A stretch of 27,775 bases of DNA from an uncultured Porphyromonadaceae bacterium (GCA_947176285.1 CAMWQF010000006.1:1-27775); one strand, 5' to 3'; shown: positions 6,471 through 12,522, numbered from the stretch's first letter. The notes: generated by a model from the sequence alone, not told the origin. Program-made: numbers and translations.

Positions 6471-6711
6471 AGAAATAAACCTCCGTTTCCTCGCTTCCAA
6501 CAGATTTGATTTCTCTGATGAATTGCAGAGCATCTTCCTTTTTATGGAACACTTTCACGTGGTCATAGTTTTGATCCAGCGGCTTATCGGTCACGATATA
6601 TATGTTTGCCATTTCTTGGAAAACCATATACACAATTCCGCCGATCATAAGTAGCACATACACGAAGAACATAAATACATATATGAAATTATTCAGTTGC
6701 TCACCATTCAT
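6433..6711 (-). CDS. Single-helix membrane protein (92 aa)
   Basis: An N-terminal transmembrane helix (FIYVFMFFVYVLLMIGGIVY, about residues 9-28) is followed by a small cytosolic domain of alternating strands and helix. Start at 6711 after AAGGAGGGTGAGGGTTT. It overlaps its neighbours on both sides (6701-7009 upstream, 6180-6470 downstream), which suggests three co-translated genes. Function unknown. Confidence 0.72.
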   Translation of the reverse strand: MNGEQLNNFIYVFMFFVYVLLMIGGIVYMVFQEMANIYIVTDKPLDQNYDHVKVFHKKEDALQFIREIKSVGSEETEVYFYEVKRFGKKWDR

Positions 6712-7009
6712 AAACCCTCACCCTCCTTGTATATTTCTGAACTCTTTTAAATTTTTTAAATTTTCTTTTATCAGTTTTATTCGCGACTAATCTTTTTTTC
6801 TTATATCGCCAGGCATACGTGCGTTTGAAGTGACTTTCATTAATTCTTCTAGTCCTTACCGAATGAAAACCTATCAAATATACTATGTTCTTAAACTCAT
6901 TAACATAATAGATCCCATGATTTTCAGGCAACCAGATTGTATCGCCATCAATATCTGCTCCAACTTTTTGAGCATACTCCAAGATCCTTCTTTTAGTCCA
7001 TGGTTTCAT
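6701..7009 (-). CDS. Basic hypothetical protein (102 aa)
   Basis: The N-terminal half looks like a small folded domain (MKPWTKRRILEYAQK, then GDTIWLPENHGIYYV). The C-terminal 45 residues are extremely Lys/Arg-rich, which suggests nucleic acid binding. The ribosome site is poor (AAAGAAATGAG). A strong 15-bp hairpin ends about 19 bases before the start, with no promoter element between. The first ten codons are repeated almost exactly at 7447-7476, where they form a gene remnant. Function unknown. Confidence 0.72.
   Translation of the reverse strand: MKPWTKRRILEYAQKVGADIDGDTIWLPENHGIYYVNEFKNIVYLIGFHSVRTRRINESHFKRTYAWRYKKKRLVANKTDKRKFKKFKRVQKYTRRVRVYEW
6980..7009. repeat. 30-bp direct repeat, copy A
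   Basis: The 5' end of the 102-residue gene. It is identical at 29 of 30 positions to 7447-7476 (single T/C difference). The two copies bracket the P3 cassette (gene 7088-7351 with its element and terminator). Confidence 0.8.
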
Positions 7010-7027
7010 TTAGAACTCATTTCTTTG

Positions 7028-7073
7028 AAACGAAAAAGGGCTAGGTCTGCTTTTTATTGCAAACCCAACCCTT
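7028..7073 (-). terminator. Strong stem-loop terminator after the 87-aa gene
   Basis: A 15-bp stem (AAGGGTTGGGTTTGC pairing with GCAGACCTAGCCCTT, with G-U pairs) and an 8-base AATAAAAA loop, followed on the minus strand by TTTCGTTTC. It closes the P3 cassette. The next gene starts about 19 bases further on without a promoter element. Confidence 0.75.
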
Positions 7074-7087
7074 CCGGTCTGGAAACC

Positions 7088-7351
7088 TTACTTTTCTTCA
7101 GTCTCAACTTCTCTGAAATTGCCGTCCACGAAGTCCTCAGGAACCTCCGGATCGTTTTCATCTTCCTGGAACTCATCGTCGTTCTTGGATTTCTTCCGCT
7201 TCGTCATGGCACCGATGCCAATGGCCGCCGCTGCCAATCCCAGCAATCCGAATCCAATTACCTTTCCGATGGTGATCCCGCCGTGTTTCTTCTCGACAGT
7301 ATCCTGCTCTTCTTCCTGGTTTTCAACTTCGTTTCTGATTTCGTCACTCAT
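7088..7351 (-). CDS. Acidic single-helix membrane protein (87 aa), moron-like cassette gene
   Basis: An acidic N-terminal tail, one Gly/Ala-rich transmembrane helix (VIGFGLLGLAAAAIGIGAM, about residues 31-49), a TKRKKSK stop-transfer patch and a long acidic C-terminal tail. The start at 7351 follows AAAGGAGGTACTCAAA. It has its own upstream element (P3) and its own terminator, and the whole unit is bracketed by a 30-bp direct repeat. This is the layout expected of a phage moron, an independently expressed cargo gene. Its function is unknown; an envelope role is plausible. Confidence 0.75.
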   Translation of the reverse strand: MSDEIRNEVENQEEEQDTVEKKHGGITIGKVIGFGLLGLAAAAIGIGAMTKRKKSKNDDEFQEDENDPEVPEDFVDGNFREVETEEK

Positions 7352-7386
7352 TTTGAGTACCTCCTTTAAAAGTTTTTATTTAAATT

Positions 7387-7419
7387 CCTTTCCATATATA
7401 GGTAAGAAATTTTCACGAA
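7387..7419 (-). promoter_or_regulatory. Conserved element P3
   Basis: Minus strand TTCGTGAAAATTTCTTACC, TATATATGGAAAGG, then an AT-rich leader to AAAGGAGG. It has the same core as P2 but a different leader. It precedes the moron-like 87-residue gene. Confidence 0.6.
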
Positions 7420-7428
7420 TTTAGTTTG

Positions 7429-7476
7429 TTAAGATGACTGATATCTCAAGATCCTTCTTTTAGCCCATGGTTTCAT
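7429..7476 (-). pseudogene. Remnant of the 102-aa gene (5' end copy)
   Basis: ATG at 7476 begins MKPWAKRRIL, matching the first ten residues of the 102-residue protein except one (T5 to A). It then leaves the similarity and stops after 15 codons. There is no good ribosome site ahead of it. It is best read as a truncated copy left when the P3 cassette was inserted or duplicated, though a functional micro-peptide is not excluded. Confidence 0.6.
7447..7476. repeat. 30-bp direct repeat, copy B
   Basis: Second copy of the repeat at 6980-7009, with 467 bp between equivalent positions. It lies just after the stop of the 273-residue membrane protein gene. Confidence 0.8.
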
Positions 7477-7485
7477 GGTAAAGAA

Positions 7486-8307
7486 TCACATTCTTCCATA
7501 TTTAAAATTGGGACTCGGATTGACGTCGTATTCGATGCAGATGCAAGGTTCTCCGTCATCCAAAATTGCCGTCAAATGTACCGGTATAGTTCCGGAGACC
7601 ATATCATCAACATGCCAACCCAAATCATCCCCCATCTCGCAGGTCAAACGAGGATCCAATTCATAATAGAACTCGTTTAAGGTCATATACATTTCCTGCA
7701 ACAGACATGCATTGTATTTATTGATAGCCTGTTGAATCTTTTCTGAAGACGATCTGAAACGATTTCCGCTCCACATGTCTTTACACATTACGTCTCCTTT
7801 TCCGGTTATTATCACATTTCCTCTATTCTCAGCCGTATCTTTTGCAAGCTTATCCTTTGTGATAGAATCCTTCAAAGATCGTACCTTCCCAGGCCCTAGC
7901 TGCTCCGTCATCTTATCGTTCATGTTTTTGAGCATGGATTCGGACGCTGAATAAGCAGCACTTAACACCGCAATTTTCTTCGCGTTTCTACTGTGGACAC
8001 CAAGAGCACATGCGGCCGTAATTCCCCCACTCACAACAGCCGGAATCACCACAGGCACGATGTTCAGAACAGTTTCTTTGAGAACTTTATTTTGAGCATC
8101 TTTACTGTTTTTTTTCTTATCCAGTTCTTTTGCTTTCTGAAATTTCTCTCTCTTCTCGTCCAGGATCTTATTTACTTTCCTGCCGGCCTGAAATGCCAGA
8201 ATTCCCGGGGTGATAATCCCAACAATAACTGTTCCCGTGAGGATTGCCGAATCATTTTCTCTTCCGAAATCACTCACCGCATTAAACATCTTTTTAATCA
8301 TTCCCAT
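7486..8307 (-). CDS. Two-helix membrane protein, DUF6353-like (273 aa)
   Basis: Same plan as the protein at 3284-4210: a short amphipathic N-terminus, a membrane segment at about 22-42, a Lys-rich coiled-coil loop, a second membrane segment at about 80-104, a helical linker, and a soluble C-terminal domain. That domain has a Q..IN..N..L, LNEFYYEL pattern and a GDDLGWHVDD motif near residue 235. I choose the ATG at 8307, 9 bases after GGAG; a longer frame to 8376 runs through hairpin H2. It is preceded by H2 and not by a promoter element. Function unknown; it should sit in the host membrane. Confidence 0.78.
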   Translation of the reverse strand: MGMIKKMFNAVSDFGRENDSAILTGTVIVGIITPGILAFQAGRKVNKILDEKREKFQKAKELDKKKNSKDAQNKVLKETVLNIVPVVIPAVVSGGITAACALGVHSRNAKKIAVLSAAYSASESMLKNMNDKMTEQLGPGKVRSLKDSITKDKLAKDTAENRGNVIITGKGDVMCKDMWSGNRFRSSSEKIQQAINKYNACLLQEMYMTLNEFYYELDPRLTCEMGDDLGWHVDDMVSGTIPVHLTAILDDGEPCICIEYDVNPSPNFKYGRM

Positions 8308-8311
8308 TTTC

Positions 8312-8368
8312 TCATTCTCCTTTCCTAAAAGCAAAAGGCTAAGCCCAGGTTTCCCTAAGCTTTTGCCC
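8312..8368 (-). terminator. Hairpin element H2
   Basis: Second copy of the H block: AAGCTTAGG-GAAA-CCTGGGCTT (9 bp, with G-U pairs), then AGCCTTTTGCTTTT and AGGAAAGGAG. The A-to-G change in the 3' arm relative to H1 keeps pairing (A-U to G-U), which supports selection on the RNA structure. Here an extra GCAAAAG...CTTTTGC pairing is possible as an outer or competing stem. Confidence 0.65.
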
Positions 8369-8393
8369 ATTCCCAATATTCATTTTTGTTAAA

Positions 8394-8615
8394 TTACATT
8401 ACGGTTACGTAAGATCCATATCTCTGTGTAATCTTTCCAATTTGATCGTTCGTGTCTACAAATGAAATGCGTATCCTGGACTCATTTTCCATATCGACGT
8501 ATTCCTTCTTAAACTCACGTCTAATGGTATCAATTATCCAGTCGCGCAAATCGCTTGCAACGTTAACAATGTTCTTATTGATCACAACAGTATATACTCT
8601 TTTCTCGTTAAACAT
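8394..8615 (-). CDS. Hypothetical protein (73 aa), first gene of a cassette
   Basis: Start at the ATG at 8615, eight bases after AGGAGG. An alpha/beta pattern: strand VYTVVINKN, a long helix (LRDWIIDTIRREFKK), strand RIRISFVD. Unrecognised. It lies between element P4 and hairpin H2. The strand-helix-strand order is loosely like the protein at 12137-12424, which also follows a long-leader element. Confidence 0.7.
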   Translation of the reverse strand: MFNEKRVYTVVINKNIVNVASDLRDWIIDTIRREFKKEYVDMENESRIRISFVDTNDQIGKITQRYGSYVTVM

Positions 8616-8623
8616 AATCAATT

Positions 8624-8677
8624 CCTCCTATAAAATAGTTTATTGGTTTCTATATAGGAGTAAGATATTTTCACGAA
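8624..8677 (-). promoter_or_regulatory. Conserved element P4 with RBS-pairing leader
   Basis: Minus strand TTCGTGAAAATATCTTACT, CCTATATAG, then AAACCAATAAACTATTTTAT and AGGAGG. CTCCTATA (8653-8660) can pair perfectly with TATAGGAG (8625-8632), which contains the Shine-Dalgarno; TAG/CTA adds three pairs. The upstream gene's TGA stop lies inside the CGTGAA box. Confidence 0.65.
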
Positions 8678-9129
8678 TTGTCACGGATTTTGATCTCGAT
8701 CATTTCTTTCATATCATTTACCGAAATTCCAAATACCGTAGCTAATAATTCGTAAATCGGATTTATAAACTTTTCAAGCTTCTTATTGTCTATAGAAACC
8801 GATTCAACCTGGCTATTATTCATAATCGGGGCATAAATGGTATACTGATTCAGACACATATCGTATGAAATTTTACATTCTTTCCTGTGGTTGACAAAAA
8901 TTTGACAATTCGTTTTCGGATCTGGATCCATAATTTTCAACCAGCTGTACATGTCAGAAATCGTCCATTTTTCTTTTTCTCGATCTCTTCGCAATAAAGC
9001 ATTAAATATATCCGGGTTAACATAGTTTATATGGGGTACAGGTACAAGTTTGGAACAGTTTAAGCACTCCCTTATTACCGAATTATGAAAATCATGATTT
9101 ACAATTATTTCTACATATTTATTTTCCAT
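8671..9129 (-). CDS. Hypothetical protein (152 aa)
   Basis: The start is the ATG at 9129 after GGGAGGATCAAA; the longer frame to 9165 lies inside the upstream gene. The product begins MENKYVEIIVNHDF and has a CLNC pair near residue 24 and a WTISDMYSWL helix near residue 75. That helix, preceded by a short NALL stretch, loosely recalls the C-terminal domain of the DUF6353-like proteins, but I would not call it homologous. Its stop overlaps element P4. Confidence 0.68.
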   Translation of the reverse strand: MENKYVEIIVNHDFHNSVIRECLNCSKLVPVPHINYVNPDIFNALLRRDREKEKWTISDMYSWLKIMDPDPKTNCQIFVNHRKECKISYDMCLNQYTIYAPIMNNSQVESVSIDNKKLEKFINPIYELLATVFGISVNDMKEMIEIKIRDNS

Positions 9130-9536
9130 TTTGATCCTCCCTTTAGTAATTCGATTCTTTCCCATTTAATTACTTTGCAATTATAGGTTATTTCAAGATT
9201 TTCTCTATTCCAGCATGGTTTGAACGGATCGTAGCATTTCCAATAATTACCATCCCATTCAGAAAATATTGGATAAATATTTGTTCTTCCATGATTAAAT
9301 TTCACAAGAACTTGACATATTGTCCCGGGTTTTGGCAATGGTAAAATGCTCTTAAAATGGACATACCCGTAACGAGCAGGATAATAACTCTTTAATTTTA
9401 TTTTGTAAAAATTTCCGTCCCTGTACTCAATATCAACCTTTTCGTTTTCTTTTAAATATCCAATTACTGTTACATAGGAAGTCCTAGGCTTTTCCGCAAC
9501 GTGCGCGATTTTACTTATAACTATTCCTTCTTCCAT
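9111..9536 (-). CDS. SH3-like beta-rich protein (141 aa)
   Basis: Residues 15-65 have a pattern seen in bacterial SH3-type domains: VTVIGYLKENEKVDIEY, then a short YKIKL strand and RYGYVHFKSI. The second half is also beta-rich with aromatic residues (WDGNYWKCYDPFKPCW). In many proteins such a domain binds cell wall or peptide, but there is no catalytic domain here, so it is not called a lysin. The start follows AAGAAGGGGATAACCAAG, and its 3' end overlaps the next gene by 19 bases. Confidence 0.68.
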   Translation of the reverse strand: MEEGIVISKIAHVAEKPRTSYVTVIGYLKENEKVDIEYRDGNFYKIKLKSYYPARYGYVHFKSILPLPKPGTICQVLVKFNHGRTNIYPIFSEWDGNYWKCYDPFKPCWNRENLEITYNCKVIKWERIELLKGGSKWKINM

Positions 9537-9561
9537 CTTGGTTATCCCCTTCTAATCACAT

Positions 9562-9843
9562 TCAAACAATTTTCGAATCCCCGTAATCATAGTCGCCGCA
9601 AAAATCATCAATCCCTTCGAAGAAACGATCTTCGTCTATGAAGTCGCAATCCTTTGCTGAAAAATTGTCTGCATAATGGTAGTCTATGAAGATATATCTT
9701 ACATCATCATCCGTCTCGAAACATAAACCATTTTCCCAGATATTTTCAACAAAAATTGCTCCTTCCTGAGCCAATACTGTATTCAACCAGTAATGAAATG
9801 CGTCAACCGCTTCCTCAAAGGAGTTACACAATACTACGATCAT
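9562..9843 (-). CDS. Acidic hypothetical protein (93 aa)
   Basis: A very acidic protein; the C-terminal half is dominated by D, E, F and Y (DEDRFFEGIDDFCGDYDYGD). The N-terminal half looks like strand-helix-strand (MIVVLCNSFEEAVDAFHYWL). Start follows AAGGAGAATCAGAATT. Such acidic, DNA-like surfaces occur in DNA-mimic anti-defence proteins, but composition alone cannot show that. Function unknown. Confidence 0.7.
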   Translation of the reverse strand: MIVVLCNSFEEAVDAFHYWLNTVLAQEGAIFVENIWENGLCFETDDDVRYIFIDYHYADNFSAKDCDFIDEDRFFEGIDDFCGDYDYGDSKIV

Positions 9844-9876
9844 AATTCTGATTCTCCTTGTTTTAGATCGATTATT

Positions 9877-10086
9877 TTAACATTTTTTTGGATCCGTTAA
9901 AGCATCGTATACAACCTTCGGTAAGTATTTAAGCAATTCATTTAAAGCTACGTCGGCGAATTTTATGATCGGGTTATTATCCGGAATTCCTTTGAAATCT
10001 ACGCGATTTTTCACACTCAAAGCCGCATTTTCAGTCATTTTAACCAGACGTTCATAAACATCCACGTCCATAATTACATATTTCAT
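9877..10086 (-). CDS. Hypothetical protein (69 aa)
   Basis: Start at the ATG at 10086 behind TTGGAGGGAGAAAA; a longer frame to 10197 would run through the hairpin at 10107-10143 and the end of the previous gene. The product begins MKYVIMDVDVYERLVKM, mostly helical, ending DPKKC. It is first after a terminator-like hairpin with no promoter element. Unrecognised. Confidence 0.68.
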   Translation of the reverse strand: MKYVIMDVDVYERLVKMTENAALSVKNRVDFKGIPDNNPIIKFADVALNELLKYLPKVVYDALTDPKKC

Positions 10087-10106
10087 TTTTCTCCCTCCAA
10101 TATTTA

Positions 10107-10143
10107 CCTGAAAACGAACAGCCCAGGATTTTCTCCCGAGCTG
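10107..10143 (-). terminator. Stem-loop after the coiled-coil membrane protein
   Basis: A 10-bp stem (CAGCTCGGGA with TCCTGGGCTG, three G-U pairs) with a GAAAA loop, followed by TTCGTTTTC on the minus strand. The same GGGA-GAAAA-TCC core occurs in the terminator at 13381-13418. A partial terminator is likely because the next gene has no promoter element. Confidence 0.65.
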
Positions 10144-10154
10144 CCCTCGCATTT

Positions 10155-10622
10155 TTATCTCCAGAATTTCGGTAAATGCAATTCCTTCGATAACCAACTT
10201 GTTCTCCTAATACCGGTCTTTTCGAAGTCCAGATTCTCGTTAAACAGATATATGTACGCCAGCATCTGAATCGCCATTGGTAACAGTATCTTACCGCCAA
10301 CCTCAAACAAAGCCTTCCCAAAAGTTATTGAGTTTTTCTCTCTTTCGACATTGAGTTTTTCTCTCTCAAGTTCTCTCTTAGCATTTTCAGCTTCGACAAG
10401 AGCATCGTTCTTCTCTTTTTCCAGATCTCTCCGAGCCTCTTTGTCAAAATACTCATAACTCTCATGGTCAATCTTCGTCATAGCTTCGATCAGTGTTGAC
10501 ATTTCTTTTACCATAGCGCCTCGATTTTCATCACCCGACGCGGTTTTCTCGAGATCACATAGACCTTCATAAATCACCTCCTCCAGTTTTTTTCGAACAT
10601 CAATTTGGTCATTGTCAGCCAT
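10155..10622 (-). CDS. Coiled-coil protein with C-terminal membrane segment (155 aa)
   Basis: An N-terminal helical region (residues 1-60), then a strongly charged coiled coil (about 60-100: KEKNDALVEAENAKREL and similar heptads), then a hydrophobic segment (GGKILLPMAIQMLAYIYLF, about 110-128) and a short basic tail ending PKFWR. The start follows AAAGGAGGTAAATAAAA. I recognise the general type from gut Clostridia phages but know no function. The layout suggests a membrane-anchored, self-associating protein. Confidence 0.75.
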   Translation of the reverse strand: MADNDQIDVRKKLEEVIYEGLCDLEKTASGDENRGAMVKEMSTLIEAMTKIDHESYEYFDKEARRDLEKEKNDALVEAENAKRELEREKLNVEREKNSITFGKALFEVGGKILLPMAIQMLAYIYLFNENLDFEKTGIRRTSWLSKELHLPKFWR

Positions 10623-10642
10623 TTTTATTTACCTCCTTTCCA

Positions 10643-10771
10643 TTATACGACAAGTTTTTTTCTCGTCCGATAGATTTCTTCCGTATTGGTTTTTGATTTA
10701 CGTTCCTTGTTTCTTTGCTGATACATTTTGCTACGATCAGGTGTGATTGCGTTACATAACCATCTTTTCAT
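10643..10771 (-). CDS. Small basic protein (42 aa)
   Basis: A 42-codon frame begins MKRWLCNAITPDRSK and ends TRKKLVV; about a third of its residues are Lys or Arg. Its ATG overlaps the TGA of the upstream gene (ATGA), with AGGAGTATC nearby as a ribosome site, so coupling supports it. It is likely unstructured or nucleic-acid binding; function unknown. Confidence 0.6.
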   Translation of the reverse strand: MKRWLCNAITPDRSKMYQQRNKERKSKTNTEEIYRTRKKLVV

Positions 10772-11019
10772 AATTCACGATACTCCTTTCTAATGTTATT
10801 TAATTTTTCTTCCCACTCAGTCATTAAATTTTTATATGTAATATATGTCGATACCGCTTTATGACTGTAGGAACAAAAGTTTTCATGATTTGAATTTTTC
10901 ATGGCAAAAAGGTAAAAATCTATTTTAACTTCGTAATATTTTCCTTTTAAAGGATACCATATACAGCCGAACCATAACATTTTTAATATGCATTTACGTT
11001 TCCTTTTCCTTTTTATCAT
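10768..11019 (-). CDS. Basic hypothetical protein (83 aa)
   Basis: I prefer the ATG at 11019 because it overlaps the upstream TGA (ATGA); a TTG at 11031 is the alternative. The product starts MIKRKRKRKCILKMLWFGCI, a positively charged stretch followed by a short hydrophobic segment, then a helical domain with aromatic residues. It could be weakly membrane-associated. It sits in a run of overlapped genes with the DUF6353-like fragment upstream. Unrecognised. Confidence 0.62.
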   Translation of the reverse strand: MIKRKRKRKCILKMLWFGCIWYPLKGKYYEVKIDFYLFAMKNSNHENFCSYSHKAVSTYITYKNLMTEWEEKLNNIRKEYREL

Positions 11020-11372
11020 ACAAACATCCAATCCCCCTTTCGAATAGGTTTTGCGTTTTCAATTATTTGAAATACTAACAAATCGTCCCTGTTACAAAGT
11101 GTCAATTGAACAGGTATGCGACCATTTTTCCGCCAACCAAAAACCCAACCGCTTTCATATTCACGCATACCCAATGCTCTGTATAAATGGTCGACTGGGA
11201 TATATTCGTTATTTTTATTCTCTAATTTAGAGCTTAATTGATTTATAACTGATTCAACTTCCGAAAGACTCCAGTAATAAGTGACTTTTACATCTTTCCG
11301 ATGAACAAAAGGAAATCTTTCATCGATATTTAAGTCCGTATTTAGAACAATATATTTAAGAATATCACGCAT
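11016..11372 (-). CDS. Soluble protein resembling the C-terminal domain of the DUF6353-like pair (118 aa)
   Basis: Residues 37-90 (an N..L..K helix, then YIPVDHLYRALGM, then SGWVFGWRKNGRIPVQL) follow the same order as the C-terminal domain at 3284-4210 (N..L, VLLNDVYEALGF, GAIAGWVDGKG). No membrane helix is present, so this would be a soluble, stand-alone version. The start at 11372 follows AAAGGAGAATGAAAAAA. A relationship is likely but rests on by-eye alignment. Confidence 0.68.
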   Translation of the reverse strand: MRDILKYIVLNTDLNIDERFPFVHRKDVKVTYYWSLSEVESVINQLSSKLENKNNEYIPVDHLYRALGMREYESGWVFGWRKNGRIPVQLTLCNRDDLLVFQIIENAKPIRKGDWMFV

Positions 11373-11389
11373 TTTTTTTCATTCTCCTT

Positions 11390-11683
11390 TCACCATTCCA
11401 ATATATTTTCCAAAGCGTCATATATAGTCGCGAACATTAATCTTTTCTCTTCCGTTTTTGAATAACAAGCTAAGTTTTCCATTTCCTTTCTGAACTCATG
11501 CAGACATATATCGTATGGTTGATCTCGATGGTTCATTAAGTATATTTTGAACTCTTCCAAACCCCATCGTCCAACTGATATGAGATAAAGCTGATCATCC
11601 TCGGAAGCATTTTCAACGCTAGAGATTGGATACCATTTTTCCTGCAACTTTGTTATTTTGAGTATATGGTCCTTTACATCCAT
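11390..11683 (-). CDS. Hypothetical protein (97 aa)
   Basis: Start at the ATG at 11683, six bases after GAGGTG and inside the end of the upstream gene. The product is MDVKDHILKITKLQEK..., mostly helical, with a DICLHEFRKEMENLACY segment in the middle and an acidic C-terminus (DALENILEW). No motif recognised. Confidence 0.66.
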   Translation of the reverse strand: MDVKDHILKITKLQEKWYPISSVENASEDDQLYLISVGRWGLEEFKIYLMNHRDQPYDICLHEFRKEMENLACYSKTEEKRLMFATIYDALENILEW

Positions 11684-11898
11684 GCATAACACCTCGCACA
11701 TATGTTTGCAAACACATTGTCAATTATTCCGAATTGATTCGGATGACAAAAGACTTTGATGGTGTGATCATCAATATTTTTAAAATCAATATCCGGAGCT
11801 GTTTCTATATTATTGAGAAGATCTTTAAATTCCAGCAATGCCCGCTTTCCTCGGTCTGACTCCTCGAAATGATAAATGCTGCATAACCTGAACATCAT
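11674..11898 (-). CDS. Hypothetical protein (74 aa)
   Basis: An alpha/beta pattern with helices RGKRALLEFKDLLNNI and FGIIDNVFANI and a strand HTIKVFCHP. Start at 11898, eight bases after AGGAAAGGAG. It follows hairpin H3 directly with no promoter element, like the genes behind H1 and H2. Unrecognised. Confidence 0.68.
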   Translation of the reverse strand: MMFRLCSIYHFEESDRGKRALLEFKDLLNNIETAPDIDFKNIDDHTIKVFCHPNQFGIIDNVFANICARCYAWM

Positions 11899-11903
11899 AT
11901 TAT

Positions 11904-11957
11904 ATTCTCCTTTCCTAAAAGCAAAAGGCTAAGCCTAGGTTTCCCTAAGCTTTCCGC
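11904..11957 (-). terminator. Hairpin element H3
   Basis: Third copy of the H block, with stem AAGCTTAGG-GAAA-CCTAGGCTT identical to H1 and the same AGCCTTTTGCTTTT and AGGAAAGGAG after it. Here the TAG stop of the 35-residue gene falls inside the 5' arm, so ribosomes finishing that gene would disrupt the stem. This makes translation-dependent control possible. Confidence 0.65.
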
Positions 11958-12052
11958 CTCTTATTTCTTTTTGATCTTTGATATGGTACATGGTATATAA
12001 CTTTCTTGTACCCTTCTCTTTTGTTTTTATACAATACGTTTTCTACTCTCAT
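11945..12052 (-). CDS. Small basic protein (35 aa), first gene of a cassette
   Basis: A 35-codon frame, MRVENVLYKNKREGYKK to a C-terminal RNKRRKA, strongly basic. It begins six bases after AGGAGG and directly behind element P5. Its stop lies within hairpin H3. A small nucleic-acid-binding protein is plausible from charge; alternatively this is a leader peptide controlling the hairpin. Confidence 0.6.
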   Translation of the reverse strand: MRVENVLYKNKREGYKKVIYHVPYQRSKRNKRRKA

Positions 12053-12060
12053 ATCACTTA

Positions 12061-12097
12061 CCTCCTTTTCTATATAGAGATAAGAAATTTTCACGAA
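12061..12097 (-). promoter_or_regulatory. Conserved element P5
   Basis: Minus strand TTTCGTGAAAATTTCTTATC, TCTATATAGAAA, then AGGAGG. Short-leader form, immediately after the hairpin at 12098-12131. Confidence 0.6.
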
Positions 12098-12131
12098 AGC
12101 CATAGGGAGCGGTTAAACTCCCTGTCCGGCT
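12098..12131 (-). terminator. Stem-loop after the 95-aa gene
   Basis: AGGGAG/CTCCCT (6 bp) with an outer AGCC/GGCT stem across a small internal loop, followed by TTCGTGAAAATTTC of element P5. The T-rich tract is shared with the element. A moderate terminator. Confidence 0.5.
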
Positions 12132-12136
12132 AGAAA

Positions 12137-12424
12137 TCAATATACAGTTACAATATCCCGGTACTCTTTCTCTGCAGCCAGATCCCGAATCCCTACTAAA
12201 ATCAGATCGTGAATGTATTCTGTCGCCCGGAAATCAAAACTGACCACCTGATATCCGTAAATGGTTTCATAACAACGGATCGAATACCTATTTCCAAGAA
12301 TTCTTCTCACATAATCATGAACATCATCTACGAAACTCTCGTGGTTCTCCCCAGTTGCACAGAATGTCACTTTCCAATTTACGATTCTCGTGTCTTCTGA
12401 CGTATTTGGAATCATTTTTCTCAT
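12137..12424 (-). CDS. Hypothetical protein (95 aa), single-gene cassette
   Basis: An alpha/beta pattern: strand NWKVTFCATG, helix FVDDVHDYVRRILG, strands RYSIRCYE and GYQVVSFDF, then a helix DLILVGIRDLAAEKEY. Start follows AGGAGGATAAAGGT. It lies between element P6 and a hairpin ahead of P5, so it is an independent unit. It is loosely similar in layout to the 73-residue protein behind P4. Unrecognised. Confidence 0.7.
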   Translation of the reverse strand: MRKMIPNTSEDTRIVNWKVTFCATGENHESFVDDVHDYVRRILGNRYSIRCYETIYGYQVVSFDFRATEYIHDLILVGIRDLAAEKEYRDIVTVY

Positions 12425-12432
12425 ACCTTTAT

Positions 12433-12482
12433 CCTCCTATAAAATAGTTTATTGGTTTCTATATAGGAGTAAGAAAAAAATA
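12433..12482 (-). promoter_or_regulatory. Conserved element P6 with RBS-pairing leader
   Basis: Minus strand ATTTTTTTCTTACT, CCTATATAG, the shared AAACCAATAAACTATTTTAT leader and AGGAGG. CTCCTATA (12462-12469) can pair with TATAGGAG (12434-12441). The upstream terminator's T-tract replaces the usual CGTGAAAAT box, which shows that TCTTAC...TATATAG is the core. Confidence 0.65.
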
Positions 12483-12514
12483 ATGACAAGATAAAAGCCC
12501 AAGTTTCCTTGAGC
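12474..12514 (-). terminator. Terminator of the 52-aa gene
   Basis: GCTCAAG-GAAA-CTTGGGC (7 bp, tetraloop), extended by AAGAT/ATCTT and AATGAC/GTCATT, followed by ATTTTTTTC. A clear intrinsic terminator. Its T-run flows directly into element P6. Confidence 0.75.
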
Positions 12515-12522
12515 AATATCTT

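Noticed and set aside
9111..9536. SH3-like protein as endolysin
   Set aside because: The SH3-like pattern is weak, there is no catalytic domain, and the gene is far from the holin. It is left as hypothetical.
10052..10321. Minus-strand frames out of phase with genes (10052-10321, 5035-5307, 5826-6011, 14002-14304, 14664-14867, 16197-16400)
   Set aside because: Each overlaps most of a better-supported gene on the same strand and lacks a suitable ribosome site.
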